From positions 14,292,405-14,356,404 of the forward strand of contig NC_051448.1 of the NCBI RefSeq assembly GCF_001649575.2: DNA of 64,000 nucleotides. Reading direction: 5' to 3'. This DNA comes from Kryptolebias marmoratus. Its lineage: Eukaryota; Chordata; Actinopteri; Cyprinodontiformes; Rivulidae. The translations under genes and the position numbers were made by a program. Below the pieces are notes generated by a model. That model did not search any database, was not told where the DNA came from, and worked only from the letters and a program-made list of their open reading frames with translations. This document shows positions 1-10,038 of the stretch, in pieces; position 1 is the stretch's first letter, and every line of letters begins with the position of its first letter.

Positions 1-1002
1 GGATATTTACATGAAATTCAGTGGTTATTTGCAAACTGTAACTCTTCCTGTGAAGCCTTGGATCAACTCCGGCAGGAATCCTACATTATTTTTGCCATAA
101 TAACCATGTAATGCAAAATTAGCAACAATGTAAAGGTTTATATAACAAAGTTTACATGAAACCCAATGAAGCATTGAAGATTGGAGCTGGTCTAAGGTGA
201 TAGTCTGGTGGTTTTTGAAGTGAGGTTTCTGTCTAGTATGAGCGACAACATCAGTCACAGAACACGGAGTATAAAAAGAAAAGGTTAAGCTGATGGCTCG
301 ACAAACCGGGGGCCCCTTTTATATTGTTTCTCAGGCTTATAAAACAACTCTTTCCAAGAAAAATGTCATATTGTGTGAAAAAAGCTGACTATTCCTTTAA
401 GATGGCAGCCATCTATCTTGGAAGTTGGTCCATTCAGACTTAACTGTTAGCATGTCAGCATGATCCAAGTGGATCCACTTCCAAAGCAGATTACTACAGT
501 TCAATGCAAACTATTATTTACAACTTAACATCTTGGTTAGTTTCAAATCACACATTTCTCTCTACAAAAAAATCTGATGTTTCAGCAGGAAGTGCCTCAA
601 TCAGTCAGGAAAACCTATACAATTTGATGGAAATAACCATGTATTGTGAAACTGACAAGTGCTTGGATGCATGGCTAAAATCTTTTGGGATTGGAGTCGT
701 TTTGAGACAGTCCTCCTTGGGCTTGACCTCGGCTGGATTAGCCATTAGCTCGTCCGTCCCCTCAGGCTAAAACTCCGTTTCTCCAGCTTCAAAAAGTCTC
801 GACAGCTGGCACATTACTACCGCTTCATAACGTTTCAAAATGTCTGTAATGTCCCTTTAGACAAAATGTGAAAGAAAACAGGACACATTTGATCGTTGCT
901 TGTCGCCATGGTCATTATTTAAAAACACATCAAAAAATAATCTCCTTTTTTCTCTCTCTCTCTCTCTTTTCCATTTACTTGACAAACAGTTACCAAGGAA
1001 AT
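1..1002. other. Region downstream of dll4
   Basis: No gene seen. Around 700-830 the sequence matches, in reverse, the family B repeat (GACGAGCTAATGGCTA block at about 734-749). The rest is AT-rich non-coding DNA with a CT-rich run near 945-970. Confidence 0.6.
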
Positions 1003-1008
1003 TTTATT
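1003..1008 (-). terminator. Candidate distal poly(A) signal of dll4
   Basis: AATAAA on the minus strand about 1.2 kb after the stop codon. A C/T-rich run on the plus strand (940-970) means purine-rich, not GT-rich, sequence follows on the transcript strand, so support is modest. Confidence 0.4.
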
Positions 1009-1384
1009 CTTCAGAAGTTTGGTCCTTATAAATATGCATTATATACAAAATAATATTATAAAACATATAAAGAACAGTGTCATATTTAAATTAAACTCTG
1101 GAAATAATCATTTAAAAAAAACATTACATTATTGGTTCTTCTGCTTTTGAGATTCATTATAGGCAGGCAGTGGTGTGACAATCTTTTTCTTCCTTGTTTA
1201 GGTTTTCTCTGTTCAGTTCAAAAAACAACAAAAAAACGCCAAAAAAACAAAAACAAAACAACTTTCCTATGCGCACGTTCTCCTGGATCGTCCTGGCACT
1301 GGACTGACTATTACTGGACTCCTGTGGTTTTCTCCTCTTGAAATCCCCGTTAATTAAAAAAGTATTTCCCCTCTCCTGCTGCTT

Positions 1385-1395
1385 TTTATTTTATT
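1385..1395 (-). terminator. Candidate proximal poly(A) signal of dll4
   Basis: Two overlapping AATAAA hexamers on the minus strand (TTTATT on the plus strand at 1385-1390 and 1390-1395), about 800 nt after the stop. Hexamer evidence only. Confidence 0.45.
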
Positions 1396-2117
1396 TCATG
1401 TTCCCCTTCCTTTTCTTCTTGTAGTGCAAATGAACCAAGAACAGACAAGGGCACAAATTTAGCTTCAACCTTCCCCCCTCTTTTAAGGCTTCGAGTGAAT
1501 TTTGGGCTGCATACGATCTCCACCCTTCACGCCGACAACACCAACCGACACATGATTGACAGCCGAAGATTACTTTTGGATATTCATAGGTTTCTTTCAG
1601 TGTTGCCGAAGTTGGATTGTGACAGCGGGCGAGGTCACTCCTTTCGACCCTGAGTCTTGCATAGCAGGCAAAGCTGGCAGGAGTGAGTGTTGGGGACGTG
1701 TGTGGATAAAGGGGTGGGGGCTGGGGAATGATTTGGAAGGGGTCAAATCTTAGGCACTGTTTTTACTGATTGGTTGGCTCTCAAAGTCATCGTGATTATC
1801 AAACAAGGCCGGGTCAGACACGAGGGGCAAGTAATCCGCCTTCGCCTCCATCGACTGTCCAAGTTGGCCGAGTTTACGGGCGAGCGGTTCGCCGACGCTG
1901 TGTCGGCGGCCTCGCCGGTCCGTCTGACCATCATCGCAACTGGAAAAGGTCCTTCACTGTACACGCTTTGCATACAAACGTCCGGTCAACGTAAAATTGA
2001 TCAGTTCCCGTCCTTTTTTTCTGTCCTTTTTTATTTCTTTTTCCCCAGAGCAGAAGATTCTGCTCTCTCCAGTTCTTGAAGCGTTCCAGAGCAAACCTCC
2101 AGTCTCTTTTCAGCATT

Positions 2118-2125
2118 TGTAAACA
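2118..2125 (-). promoter_or_regulatory. miR-30 8-mer seed match in the dll4 3'UTR
   Basis: On the transcript strand the bases read TGTTTACA, a perfect 8-mer complement to the miR-30 seed, about 75 nt after the stop. miR-30 repression of DLL4 is established in human endothelium and zebrafish. The match is seen; its use in this fish is inference. Confidence 0.6.
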
Positions 2126-2197
2126 ATCCAGAATATTATATTCTGCCTCGGTTGTGTTCCGGTCCTCCGTTCACACCTTCCCTGACCACCTTGCAGT

Positions 2198-2203
2198 CTA
2201 TAC
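2198..2203 (-). CDS. dll4: dll4 coding exon 11: final valine and stop codon
   Basis: After a strong pyrimidine-rich acceptor (…CCTTCCACAG) the exon opens GTA TAG: one valine codon, then stop. With exon 10 this completes the PDZ ligand ATEV used by family members. Intron 10 is about 502 bp. The site is inferred from splice consensus and the required C-terminus, not from transcript data. Confidence 0.88.
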   Translation of the reverse strand, partial: V

Positions 2204-5200
2204 CTGTGGAAGGGGGGGGAGGAAAAAGAAAGAGGGAAAAAATTGGAGTCAAACCAAATGCAAAGAAAATAACCTGCAAACAAAGGAAAACAACACCAAA
2301 TTTCCCAAGCACTGTTTCAGCTTTAATAGCTCATAAGTTACGCCTGTTATATTAAACTTGGAATTAAGAATACCAATAAAGAATTCGACTAAACACCTCC
2401 ACTGTGAATCATAGGTCCTTTGAGACCGAGCAGAGCCAAACATATGTAAGAAATCATTAGAAATTCGGATTTTACGTCACCTTATGGCCAAGATAAAGAA
2501 TAGTCAGCATAACTTACAGAAACTAATAAAGAACATAAAATGGGATTTACCCATTTTAGGTATAAATAACAGAATAAAACCTGTCTATAAATAGCAACAT
2601 CCCTTCTGGGGAAAAGCACAGTTGGGAAGACGTATCACATCGGAAACAAATTATCCAAGGAAATGCAGATAAAGGTGGTTCTCGTTTTTTTTTTTGTTGG
2701 CTTACCTCAGTTGCTATGACGCATTCCCTCCTCTCCTCTGCTATAACAAATACCGACTGGTACATAGAGTCTCTCGAGGAACATATCGTAGATATCCTAC
2801 ACTCTGGCTTTTCACTGCAAACACAAATTCCACATTGGTCAATGCAAGCTAACATCACACAGAAGAGCTATGCACTGCATGTGTACACATGGAAGTGGAG
2901 ATGTGAAAACAACAAAAAAGGTGAAGCAAGTTAAAAGATTTTCCAAGCTTGTAAAACTGAACTGGAGGGTTCAGTCAAACCAGTTATGGCAATGAATGCC
3001 TCTCGTTAACATTCCTACCCTGTGGGGCTTCACTTATACTGGCATAAACGTAGGAGACAAGTGGAAATTTCGAAATACTGAAGTAAACAGGATCACAACA
3101 AGAGTGAGAGGCAATATGGAAGCTCTTCTTACCTGTACATTCTACTCAAAGGCATTTTATCTTCTAAACACTTGTCATAAATAAGACTTTTATCCTCTTG
3201 CGACTTTTCGTCCGTGAACTCTTTCGATTTAGAGTTGTAAAAGTCCAAGTGATAGTTTTTATGGATAAAGTTCAACTTCTCCATATCGCAGTCCACCTCC
3301 AGGCTGAGTTTCTGGTTGGTGTTTTTCAGCTGGGATGTCGGGATCAAGTTATCCCCCTGAACTTTGGATAAATTGTTCATGGTCTTGGTTTCTCCCCGTT
3401 GCCGCCGCGCCTGCCTGTGGATGTGCCGCAGAGCCAGGCCCACCATACACAGCAGCACCAGCAGCGCCACCAGGCCCACGGCCAGGGAGACAGCCGCCCA
3501 CTGGAAGCCGTCGTCCCCGGGGGGGCTGAAGGTGGCAAAGGACTCGCATCGGCGCCCGGTGAAGCCGGATGGGCAGACACAGGTCGCCGGAGGCTTGCCT
3601 GGCCCGCCGCCTCCGCTGCAAATGCCTCCGTTGAGGCAGGGTCGAAGGGAACACTCGTCCAGGATCCTGTCGCAGTTGCGTCCTCCGTACCCCGCCGGGC
3701 AAGTGCAGAAGTAGTCGTTTATCCGGTCTTGGCAGGTGCCCCCGTTGAGGCAGGGGCTGCCGGCGCATTCGTTGATGTTGATCTCGCAGCGCTGTCCGGT
3801 GAATCCCGCTCGGCAGCTACAAACGCGCATGCTTCCTTGGAGCAGACACAGGCCACCTGCAGGGGGAGGAGATGGACAGTGAGCATCGACAAACGCAGCG
3901 AATCGTTTCGGGACATTTCCGAATTGGAGGGAACACGAGCCCGATGAAACCTCCCATGAGGCCCGTTGAGTTCACACATCTCCATCGAGTCCAGCGTGAC
4001 CGCAACACTGTGTTTTGTTCTCCCAACACAGAACAATTCCACAGCCCTCAGTGTTTATAGGACGGCAAAAACCCACACTGCGCTTGGATATTTGTCCCCT
4101 CTCATCAACAACTGCGGCGAGCTGCGGCGGCATTTACAGGCTGCCGCTCGGAGTTGCCGAATGTTTACACGGAGGACAATAGACACCAAGTTCCCAACGA
4201 TTCCTGTTGTTCCGCACTGCTTCCAGTTGCAGGAATTTAAAAAGGACGGGAGGGGGGAATGAGGGGAAGTTCAGAGAGGAATAGAGCAGGTGGGGGTGGA
4301 GGGTGAAAAACAGGAGAGGAAGGCCGTACCATTAGCGCAGGGAAGCGACGTGCACTTGTCCATCCTCTTCTCACAGTTAAGTCCGGTGTAACCCGGGGGA
4401 CACTCGCACATGTAGCTGCGGCCATTATCCTTCTCCCAGCATTTACCGCCGTGGAAACACGGCGAGTCGGCGCAGGTCAGCAGGCCGTGTTCGCAGTGGG
4501 AGCCCTCGAAACCTTTGAGACACGTGCACGTGTAGCCGCTCTCCAAGTTCTTTGGAAAAGCGGAGGCAGAAAGTGAGCCACTAAGAGGAAAAAACGAAAC
4601 ATCCGACGGTACGTATCGTAGCGCGGAGCCTGTCTGCTTACTGTGCATATCCCTCCGTTCCTGCAGGGATTGCTGTCGCACTCCTGCATCTCCAGCTCAC
4701 AGTTAACCCCCGTGAATCCGGGCAGGCAAGTGCACGTGTAGCTCCCTTGGCCCGTGTTCATGCAGGTGGCGCCGTTTAAACAGGGACGGTGATGAGTGCA
4801 GAAGTTCAGATCTAGAGGCAGAGAAGAGGGTTTGTTTACAGGGTGCCCGAAGGGAACTTAAAAAAAAGAAAAAAGAAAAAAAAGAAGAGCTCTCTGCTTC
4901 GGAGGTGTGCGCAAAGCTACGACCGCACTCCGGAGGAAACCTAATTTACTAATGCTTTCAAGGTAATTCAAATGAAAACAGTGCACAGGTAATACGAGAG
5001 GCCCTGTTTGAGAAAGGAACAGCAGCAGTGGTCCAAGTGGTGTGGTGTACCTTGGTCACATAATAGGCCTCCCCAGCCCTCCTGGCAGTTGCACTGCCAC
5101 GGCAGCTGGCAGGTACCGTGCTTGCAGGCCGGGTACTTCTTACACTCCTCGCAGAACGTGCCCTGCCAGCCCTCTCTGCATCTGAAAAGTGACAACATGG

Positions 5201-8200
5201 GTTTCATGATTACTCGCGTTTTCTTCCCCCCTGCTTGCGTAGATTTAGTCAGAAACACGCAAATATTTCAGCTTTTTTCCCCCTGTGTGAGCGTCTCCTG
5301 ACGTGGATTGAATAAAATGGCAGCCAGCCGTGCCTTAAAGTCTTAAAATATTTGAATTACCAGCGATAATTTAAGGAAATCAGTGATTGGTCATGCAACA
5401 TTAGCAGCGGCCCCAGTGTAGTTAAAGACAAGTATTACATGATACTTTATTGTCATTACAGAAATCTAAATAAACATGAAGACAAGTTAAATCTTGCACC
5501 AACCGAGGTAGTTTAAGTTTCTGCAAATATGGCATGAGATCTAATAAAATCTTAAGATAAACAATTTAAAAAATTGCTTTTTTTTCGCAGTGCTTCTTTA
5601 AATTTCTTGTGAAGATCAACTTTATGAGCCCAATGAGCCCCGAAAGTAGGTTTTGTTTGGTATCTCGAGGATTTACCCCCCCCAATGTGGGTCAGTGTAT
5701 GTGCTGTAAATGATGGATTTAAGTCCAAAACGAGGGCACACTGGACTTCACGAGGAATTTCTCCCAGCGAGTGTGTGTGTGTGTGTGTGTGAATTATTCT
5801 TGAGCGAGGGAGTGAATGAATGAGACGAGGTAGTGACAGGAAGGAGAGAAGTCACTGAGTGATGCAGGGAAACCGGAGAGAGCGCCAACTGAAATTTATG
5901 CTGATTTTTTTTTTTTTTTTTCTAAACTCCCGCCTCGCCTAATGGGTTACACAAACACGGCGAGGCCGCGTTCCTGTCGGTAAGAAGACTTTCCACACGA
6001 AGGCAGCCCTCTTTCTCGTTTGCTCCTTCATGGATACGCAGCAGCCAACAAGTATTTCAACACCTAATTGTCAGTGATACTTACACACACTCCCCGGGTT
6101 GGGAGCAGTTCCCGTTCCTCTCGCTGCAACCTTCAAGACAAATGGCTGCAACAGAAAGAAACAGACATAGATAAGTCCTTTCGCCGCCAGTGTCACTTCT
6201 TTTTAAAAACGTTCAAACTGTTAAAAATAGCATTGTGCGAAAAATGGCAGCTAATCCATTAATGCTCCGTAATAACAACCGAGCCTAGAGGGCTTTTTAT
6301 TTTCTTGAAATAGCCACTTCTGAGCGGGAGTGCTGCAGCACACGAGGCCTTAAAGTGTCTCAACTTCAGTCATTTGAGCCGAACCTGTCAGCCACACCCC
6401 CCAGCTGCTCCCTGAGAGGAGGTGATGGAGGTGAGGAGGAGGCGGTTTGTCCAGGTTTTAAGTGTACCGGTCCCGCATGACACTGATTCTCAGGACAACA
6501 TATCAGGCCGCACTGACAGTAAGCGGCCGCTTTAGTCCAGGAACAGATGCTCGCTCTCAATAGCAGACAGCTGTCGCCATTGTTGTTTGTGGTCCGCCGC
6601 AACCATATTTGCAGCTGCTACCGCCGCGCGCCCAACAATGGCAGGGGGCTAAGAAACGTCGGTGGCGCGTGGCGGATAATAATGCCGCGATTAACCTTGG
6701 CGCGTGCAGCCGCCCGGACTCCTGTCGGTGCCCGCGCACCTCGCGCCCCCCTCCTCTTAGCCCCCCTGTGGATTAGGTTACCGGGCACGCGCGTCCTCGA
6801 AAAGGGAAAAATGTGATTTTGCTCGCCCCAAATTACATGTTCACATTTAACTGCTGGTTGTCTCAGAGCACAGTGCAGCCAGATATTAAAGTGAACAAAG
6901 TAAGTAAGTTAGCTTAAATTTGTTCAAGGATTTATTAGCATAAACTTTAATGTCATAGTTGGCATAAAATGGGGTGAATGTTAACTTCCGGGAACTAAAA
7001 TGAATACTGACAGGCTAACTTAGCATGCTGGGTTAGCTTAATTTGTTCAAGGATTAATTAGCATCAACCTGAATGTCGTAGTTGCGTTACACTGTTGACC
7101 TTTGAACTAAAATAAATTCTTGTTGTGTTATTTGTTTAAGGAATATTTAGCATAAACTTTAATGTCAGATTTTGAGCTAGACTGGGGTAAATCTTCACCT
7201 CTGTGAACTAAAATGAATACCGACTGCTTGTTGTGTTATGGTCTTCGTGTCAGGATTAATTAGCAGAAACTTCGATGCCGCGGCTGAGCTGAACTGAAAA
7301 TGTACAACGTACGTTTCTGAAAAAAAAAAAAAAAGAAAGTGCTTTAAAAGAGCTTCAAAGCTGCGCCACCAAAAATGTGTCCACTGAACGCAAAACGACC
7401 GGGCTCGTTCAGATTTATGTGTGGGAGTGTGGGAGCCACTGGAAATTATGGCGTCTGAAAGATGCCCAATCTGTCTTTTGCGTGTATATTTTCTGTAGTC
7501 ACCGGCGATTGATGCGTGTATAATTGCAACACGTGAGCCCATCTGGTTAGAATTTGGCGCCACGGTCAAAATAGCAACGTGCCAGTTCCTCTCTCACCAC
7601 CATGTGACACGGATGACAGATCCTCCATCACCCATGTGGTCACAAATCCAGCACATGGTAACTATTACTCTCACGGTGCCTCCTTCCAATCTACGCTTTG
7701 ATTAATTGGTGTTTTGTGAGAGGGGCCCTTTGGTATATTGTTGAGCCAAATGGCATTGAGCCGCATTTCAAAGCCTTCCAGATCAGGGGAGCGTCGGTCT
7801 CTGATTCGGCCAAGTGGGTTTGCACGAGTATGATGTTGTCATTCCGCGCTGTCTGAGTGGTCACAAACCCACAACCAATTACACGACAGCATTATACGAC
7901 CTTATGAGGCGGATATCACCAAAGCTGCCTCTCAGACTTTAGGATATCATTATGTTGCATTTAAATACACAGCTGAAGCTGTAATGATTATGCCACAGAT
8001 ATCTTTAACTCCTCCTTTCAGGTACAACTCATGATAATGGGAAAAGGCCATACACAGTTATGGAGACAAACTTTTTTTTTTCTTTCCTGTGGTAAGAAGC
8101 ATCCTCTAACTCCTCCTTGATCTCGGACTTAGAACGAGTTCCAAGACAGCGGCAAGGGCCGACGTGACACAAATGACCCTCCCAGGCGCGAGAGCACAAA

Positions 8201-10038
8201 ACTCTTCGGCGAGTTGCTTACGTTCTTCACAGTATATCCCTTTCCAGCCGGGAAGGCAGGACAGCTGCCCGTCTCGGGTGCACGTGTAGTGGCCGAAGCG
8301 GTCGTCCCGGGGCGTGCACTTTTTGGAGCAGCTGTCGCCGTAGTAGCTCTCGTTGCAGACGAAGCGGTAGGAGTACTTCAGCTCTGTGTGCTCTCGGGTC
8401 TGCGTGTCCTGGGACCAGTCGGTTCCTACGCCCAGCTGTCTTTGGATGGCAAAAAAGCTAATCATAAAGTCTGGGTTGTCGGTATCTGGAAAAGAGGAGA
8501 GAGAGAAAGAGAAAAAAATGAAACATAAAATAAAGGAAGTCAGAACGGATGCAGGACTGATTGTGTTTTGTTTTGTTTTTTTAATCTCAACAAGTTGATC
8601 ATAAATGTCTCGTGGGTTCAAAAGCTGCCCAGAAACCGAGCTGCATCCCTTCAACCCCGTGCAGCAGCTATAGAATGAAAGATTGACTTGGGTTTGAGGG
8701 TTTCCTCTTTCTTCATCAGCGAAAAACATTCCCAGGCCCGGCTCCCCTTCTTCCAAAGGGCACAACAGAGTAAGGTGTAAAATACAGGAAGACGTAGTCA
8801 GGGGCTTTTGGCAGGCACTGTGTATTCTCACCAAAGCCCACAGCTCGTTCCCACGCCAAAAATAAACTATAGAGGAAGTTCAATTGTATTGGGTATGAGA
8901 ATGAAAAAAAGGTGTTCTGAAGTTCATAACAAAGGAATGAATAGGCGTGAAAATGGCCTGAAATCATCAACCATTACCATGGGAAATGCTAAGTGGTACC
9001 TATTTACATCAAATAACCCAAAGTCATTGTTATTGTTGTTGTTTTTTGTAACTGTAAGTGAAAACATAGGAGGACTCCGATGTATACAGACAGAGCTCCC
9101 TCCTGTGGTTGTATATGTTGCACTTACCTACAGGTAGGTTTCCATAAGGTAAATGCCAGGCTTCAATTATTAATGAAAATGACCCCTGAGGAGGAAAAGA
9201 AAAAGCATGCAGTTAATGAAACAGCTCAAAACTTCAAGGTTTCTTTCATCATTTAGGTCGACATTCTTGCGTGTGTTGTCTTTTTTTTCTCTTTTCTCTG
9301 CATGGTGAATTGTAGCTACACATCTGACAAAAGGATAAGGGTTACAGTGATCACTCTGGGGTTTTGCTGTGAGCACAATCTGTTTGTCGGCAGAGCGTTA
9401 CCTAATGATGGGGATGGATTTAGATGAGCCGACCAAGAACCCAGTGCGCTCCGAAAACGCGCGGCGGGTTCCGCGACGCGTAAAACGCTCGCAATAATAA
9501 TAATAATCATAAATAATAATACAAATAAATAGTAATAAAAAAAGAAGACAGAACAAAGTGGGGTGTCCACGCCCTTACCGGCCACCCGAACTTGACCGGG
9601 ATCCGAATGGGTCTCTGTAAAGTGCCCGCGTCCCCGGCGCCGAAAGAGTTCGCCTCCAGCACCGGCGTCACCGCGCTCCCGAAGATGCAGTCCCCCGGCG
9701 ACACCACGGCCTGATAGTTCTTCAGGCAAATCTTAAAATAAGTCCTGCAGCTGGGCGCGCACGCGTGCCCGCTCGCCAGCAGACCCCCGTGGTTTGTAAA
9801 TTCATGCAGGTCCAGCTCGAAAACTCCCGAGCCAAACACCTAAAAAGAGAATGGAGAAATTTGAGAAATAAAAAAAAGAATAAAATAAAAACAAAGGCCT
9901 CCATCTGTTGATGTGTTTTTTTTTCTCGGTTTTTTTCACCGAGGTTTTCAGGACCTCCAGATGTAGGGGGATCCTCCTTCATACCTGTGATATCAACGTG
10001 GTGCTGAAAGCGACGGTAAAGGTGAACCAGGCTGCCAT
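2198..10038 (-). CDS. dll4: Delta-like 4 Notch ligand, 11 coding exons, 685 aa
   Basis: Membrane-bound ligand that activates Notch receptors on neighbouring cells; dll4 is the endothelial ligand controlling arterial fate and tip/stalk selection. Coding exons, 5' to 3': 10038-9985, 9839-9579, 9185-9128, 8485-8222, 6145-6085, 5181-5051, 4811-4642, 4549-4330, 3856-3133, 2814-2706, 2203-2198. Every junction is AG/GT and in phase; total 2058 nt. Residues 1-18 begin the signal peptide; about 19-125 form the MNNL region; the DSL domain is 168-210 with cysteines 168, 177, 181, 193, 201, 210; eight EGF repeats run 213 to about 515; the membrane span is about 526-549 ([10 protein letters not shown] start), followed by an [10 protein letters not shown] stop-transfer; the tail ends in IATEV, a PDZ ligand. 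The length equals human DLL4 (685 aa), and the tail ([23 protein letters not shown]) separates it from other Delta ligands. No frameshift or missing cysteine was seen. Confidence 0.97.
2706..2814 (-). CDS. dll4: dll4 coding exon 10: conserved C-terminal tail
   Basis: One base completing S648, then 36 codons: [36 protein letters not shown]. Acceptor TTTGCAG; donor GTAAGC directly after the GAG codon for E684. This is the block most diagnostic of DLL4. Reading through the donor would give an unrelated lysine-rich extension, so splicing is required to end in ATEV. Confidence 0.94.
3133..3856 (-). CDS. dll4: dll4 coding exon 9: EGF 6-8, transmembrane span and most of the tail
   Basis: The largest exon (724 bp): completes G407, then 240 codons and two bases. 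It encodes the rest of EGF 6, EGF 7 ([15 protein letters not shown]), EGF 8 ([15 protein letters not shown]), a Gly/Pro linker, the membrane span (about residues 526-549) and a basic juxtamembrane stretch. The cytoplasmic segment includes [20 protein letters not shown], a block shared by DLL1/DLL4. Acceptor CCCTGCAG, donor GTAAGA. Confidence 0.96.
4330..4549 (-). CDS. dll4: dll4 coding exon 8: EGF 4 to start of EGF 6
   Basis: Seventy-three codons plus one base, from [19 protein letters not shown], through [15 protein letters not shown] and [17 protein letters not shown], to CTSLPCAN. The ADSPCF.GG block is shared with mammalian DLL4. Acceptor TTCCAAAG, donor GTACGG, phase 1. Confidence 0.95.
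4642..4811 (-). CDS. dll4: dll4 coding exon 7: EGF 3 and start of EGF 4
   Basis: Two bases completing D277, then 56 codons: [48 protein letters not shown]. It ends in phase 0 at donor GTAAGC. LN.CTHH.PC.NGATC is typical of vertebrate Delta ligands. Confidence 0.95.
5051..5181 (-). CDS. dll4: dll4 coding exon 6: end of EGF 1 and EGF 2
   Basis: Forty-three codons plus one base at each end, reading [13 protein letters not shown] through [12 protein letters not shown] and GWGGLLCDQ. These tightly spaced EGF repeats follow the DSL domain in all Delta/Jagged proteins and help bind Notch. Acceptor TTTTCAG; donor GTACAC (non-optimal but GT). Confidence 0.95.
5771..5791. repeat. (GT)n microsatellite in dll4 intron 5
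   Basis: About ten GT units, uninterrupted, inside the 903-bp intron 5. Confidence 0.9.
6085..6145 (-). CDS. dll4: dll4 coding exon 5: most of EGF repeat 1
   Basis: A 61-bp exon too short to stand out as an open frame. It reads [14 protein letters not shown] then SQPGECV, with split codons at both ends. Acceptor GTTGCAG and donor GTAAGT. The join to exon 6 gives ECVCREGWQG, as expected for EGF 1 of Delta ligands. Confidence 0.95.
6530..6790. promoter_or_regulatory. GC-rich island with inverted SOX-type sites in intron 4
   Basis: CpG-dense block in an otherwise AT-rich intron. GCCATTGTTG (6576-6585) and its exact inverse CAACAATGGC (6633-6642) form an inverted pair of SOX-type sites, flanked by CAGCTG E-boxes (6568-6573 and 6612-6617) and a RUNX-type TGTGGT (6588-6593). 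It could be a regulatory element or an internal promoter. Motif evidence only. Confidence 0.4.
6905..7302. repeat. Diverged tandem repeat in dll4 intron 4
   Basis: Three and a half to four units of about 100-110 bp. Each carries a version of TTGTTCAAGGAT, TTAGCATAAACTTTAATGTC and GAACTAAAATGAAT; unit starts are near 6912, 7022, 7120 and 7220. The units are diverged, so the duplication is not recent. Confidence 0.75.
8222..8485 (-). CDS. dll4: dll4 coding exon 4: linker and DSL domain
   Basis: Eighty-seven full codons with split codons at both ends (completes D125, starts P213). It encodes the stretch before the DSL domain and the whole DSL domain (C168-C210), including [16 protein letters not shown] and [11 protein letters not shown], the Notch-binding module. 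Acceptor TTTTCCAG, donor GTAAGC. Confidence 0.96.
8486..9127 (-). promoter_or_regulatory. dll4 intron 3, candidate arterial enhancer
   Basis: Intron 3 of mammalian Dll4 holds a known arterial/tip-cell enhancer driven by ETS, SOXF and RBPJ. This 642-bp intron has a perfect RBPJ site TTCCCACG (8848-8855), an ETS site AGAGGAAGTT (8871-8880), SOX-type ATTGTA (8883-8888) and AACAAAG (8928-8934), a second RBPJ-like TGGGAA (8980-8985), a FOX-type TATTTAC at 9001 and two ATTGTT motifs near 9026-9035. A MEF2-like CCAAAAATAA sits between RBPJ and ETS. The core triad spans about 41 bp. Motifs are seen; enhancer activity is inferred from position and family knowledge. Confidence 0.7.
9128..9185 (-). CDS. 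dll4: dll4 coding exon 3: end of MNNL region
   Basis: Nineteen codons plus one base, reading [19 protein letters not shown]. The acceptor CCTCAG and donor GTAAGTG give phase 1 at the 3' end. LIIEAWH is near-invariant in Delta proteins. The exon precedes the 642-bp intron 3 that holds the candidate enhancer. Confidence 0.95.
9493..9540. repeat. AAT-rich simple repeat in dll4 intron 2
   Basis: Imperfect AAT/AAAT array close to the exon 2 donor. Confidence 0.7.
9579..9839 (-). CDS. dll4: dll4 coding exon 2: MNNL (N-terminal Notch ligand) region
   Basis: Eighty-seven codons, phase 0 at both ends, acceptor TTTTTAG and donor GTAAGG. It starts [14 protein letters not shown] and holds the conserved [19 protein letters not shown] block and the TPVLEANSF block of Delta N-termini, ending at FGWP. 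This region is the C2-like membrane- and Notch-contacting head of Delta ligands. Confidence 0.96.
9985..10038 (-). CDS. dll4: dll4 coding exon 1: start codon and signal peptide
   Basis: Eighteen codons from ATG at 10038-10036, reading [11 protein letters not shown] then STTLISQ, a short hydrophobic signal peptide core. The exon ends at a GTATG donor in phase 0. This ATG is chosen because it directly precedes the signal peptide and its length fits the family start (human begins MAA). Confidence 0.93.

Larger units (their letters stand above)
1003..2197 (-). other. dll4: dll4 3' untranslated region
   Basis: Sequence after the TAG stop on the minus strand with no further conserved coding. AATAAA signals on this strand lie at 1395-1385 (two overlapping) and 1008-1003, so the UTR is about 0.8 or 1.2 kb. 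It has a GC-rich part around 1800-1930 and a miR-30 seed match near its start. The far end is uncertain without transcript data. Confidence 0.65.
6146..8221 (-). other. dll4 intron 4 (largest intron)
   Basis: A 2.08-kb intron between the DSL exon and EGF 1. It carries a GC-rich island (6530-6790) with paired SOX-type sites, a diverged tandem repeat (6905-7302) and otherwise unremarkable sequence. Donor and acceptor are canonical. Confidence 0.85.

Noticed and set aside
1743..2079. Overlapping frames in the dll4 3'UTR, some GC-rich
   Set aside because: They lie after the dll4 stop, have no known domain and conflict with the exon 11 assignment.
2556..2705. Lysine-rich extension after ATE in the exon 10 frame
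   Set aside because: A GTAAG donor follows the GAG codon and the family ends in ATEV, so this is intron.
3399..3947. 182-codon plus-strand frame opposite dll4 exon 9
   Set aside because: Antisense shadow of GC-rich coding sequence; the minus strand is clearly the coding one.
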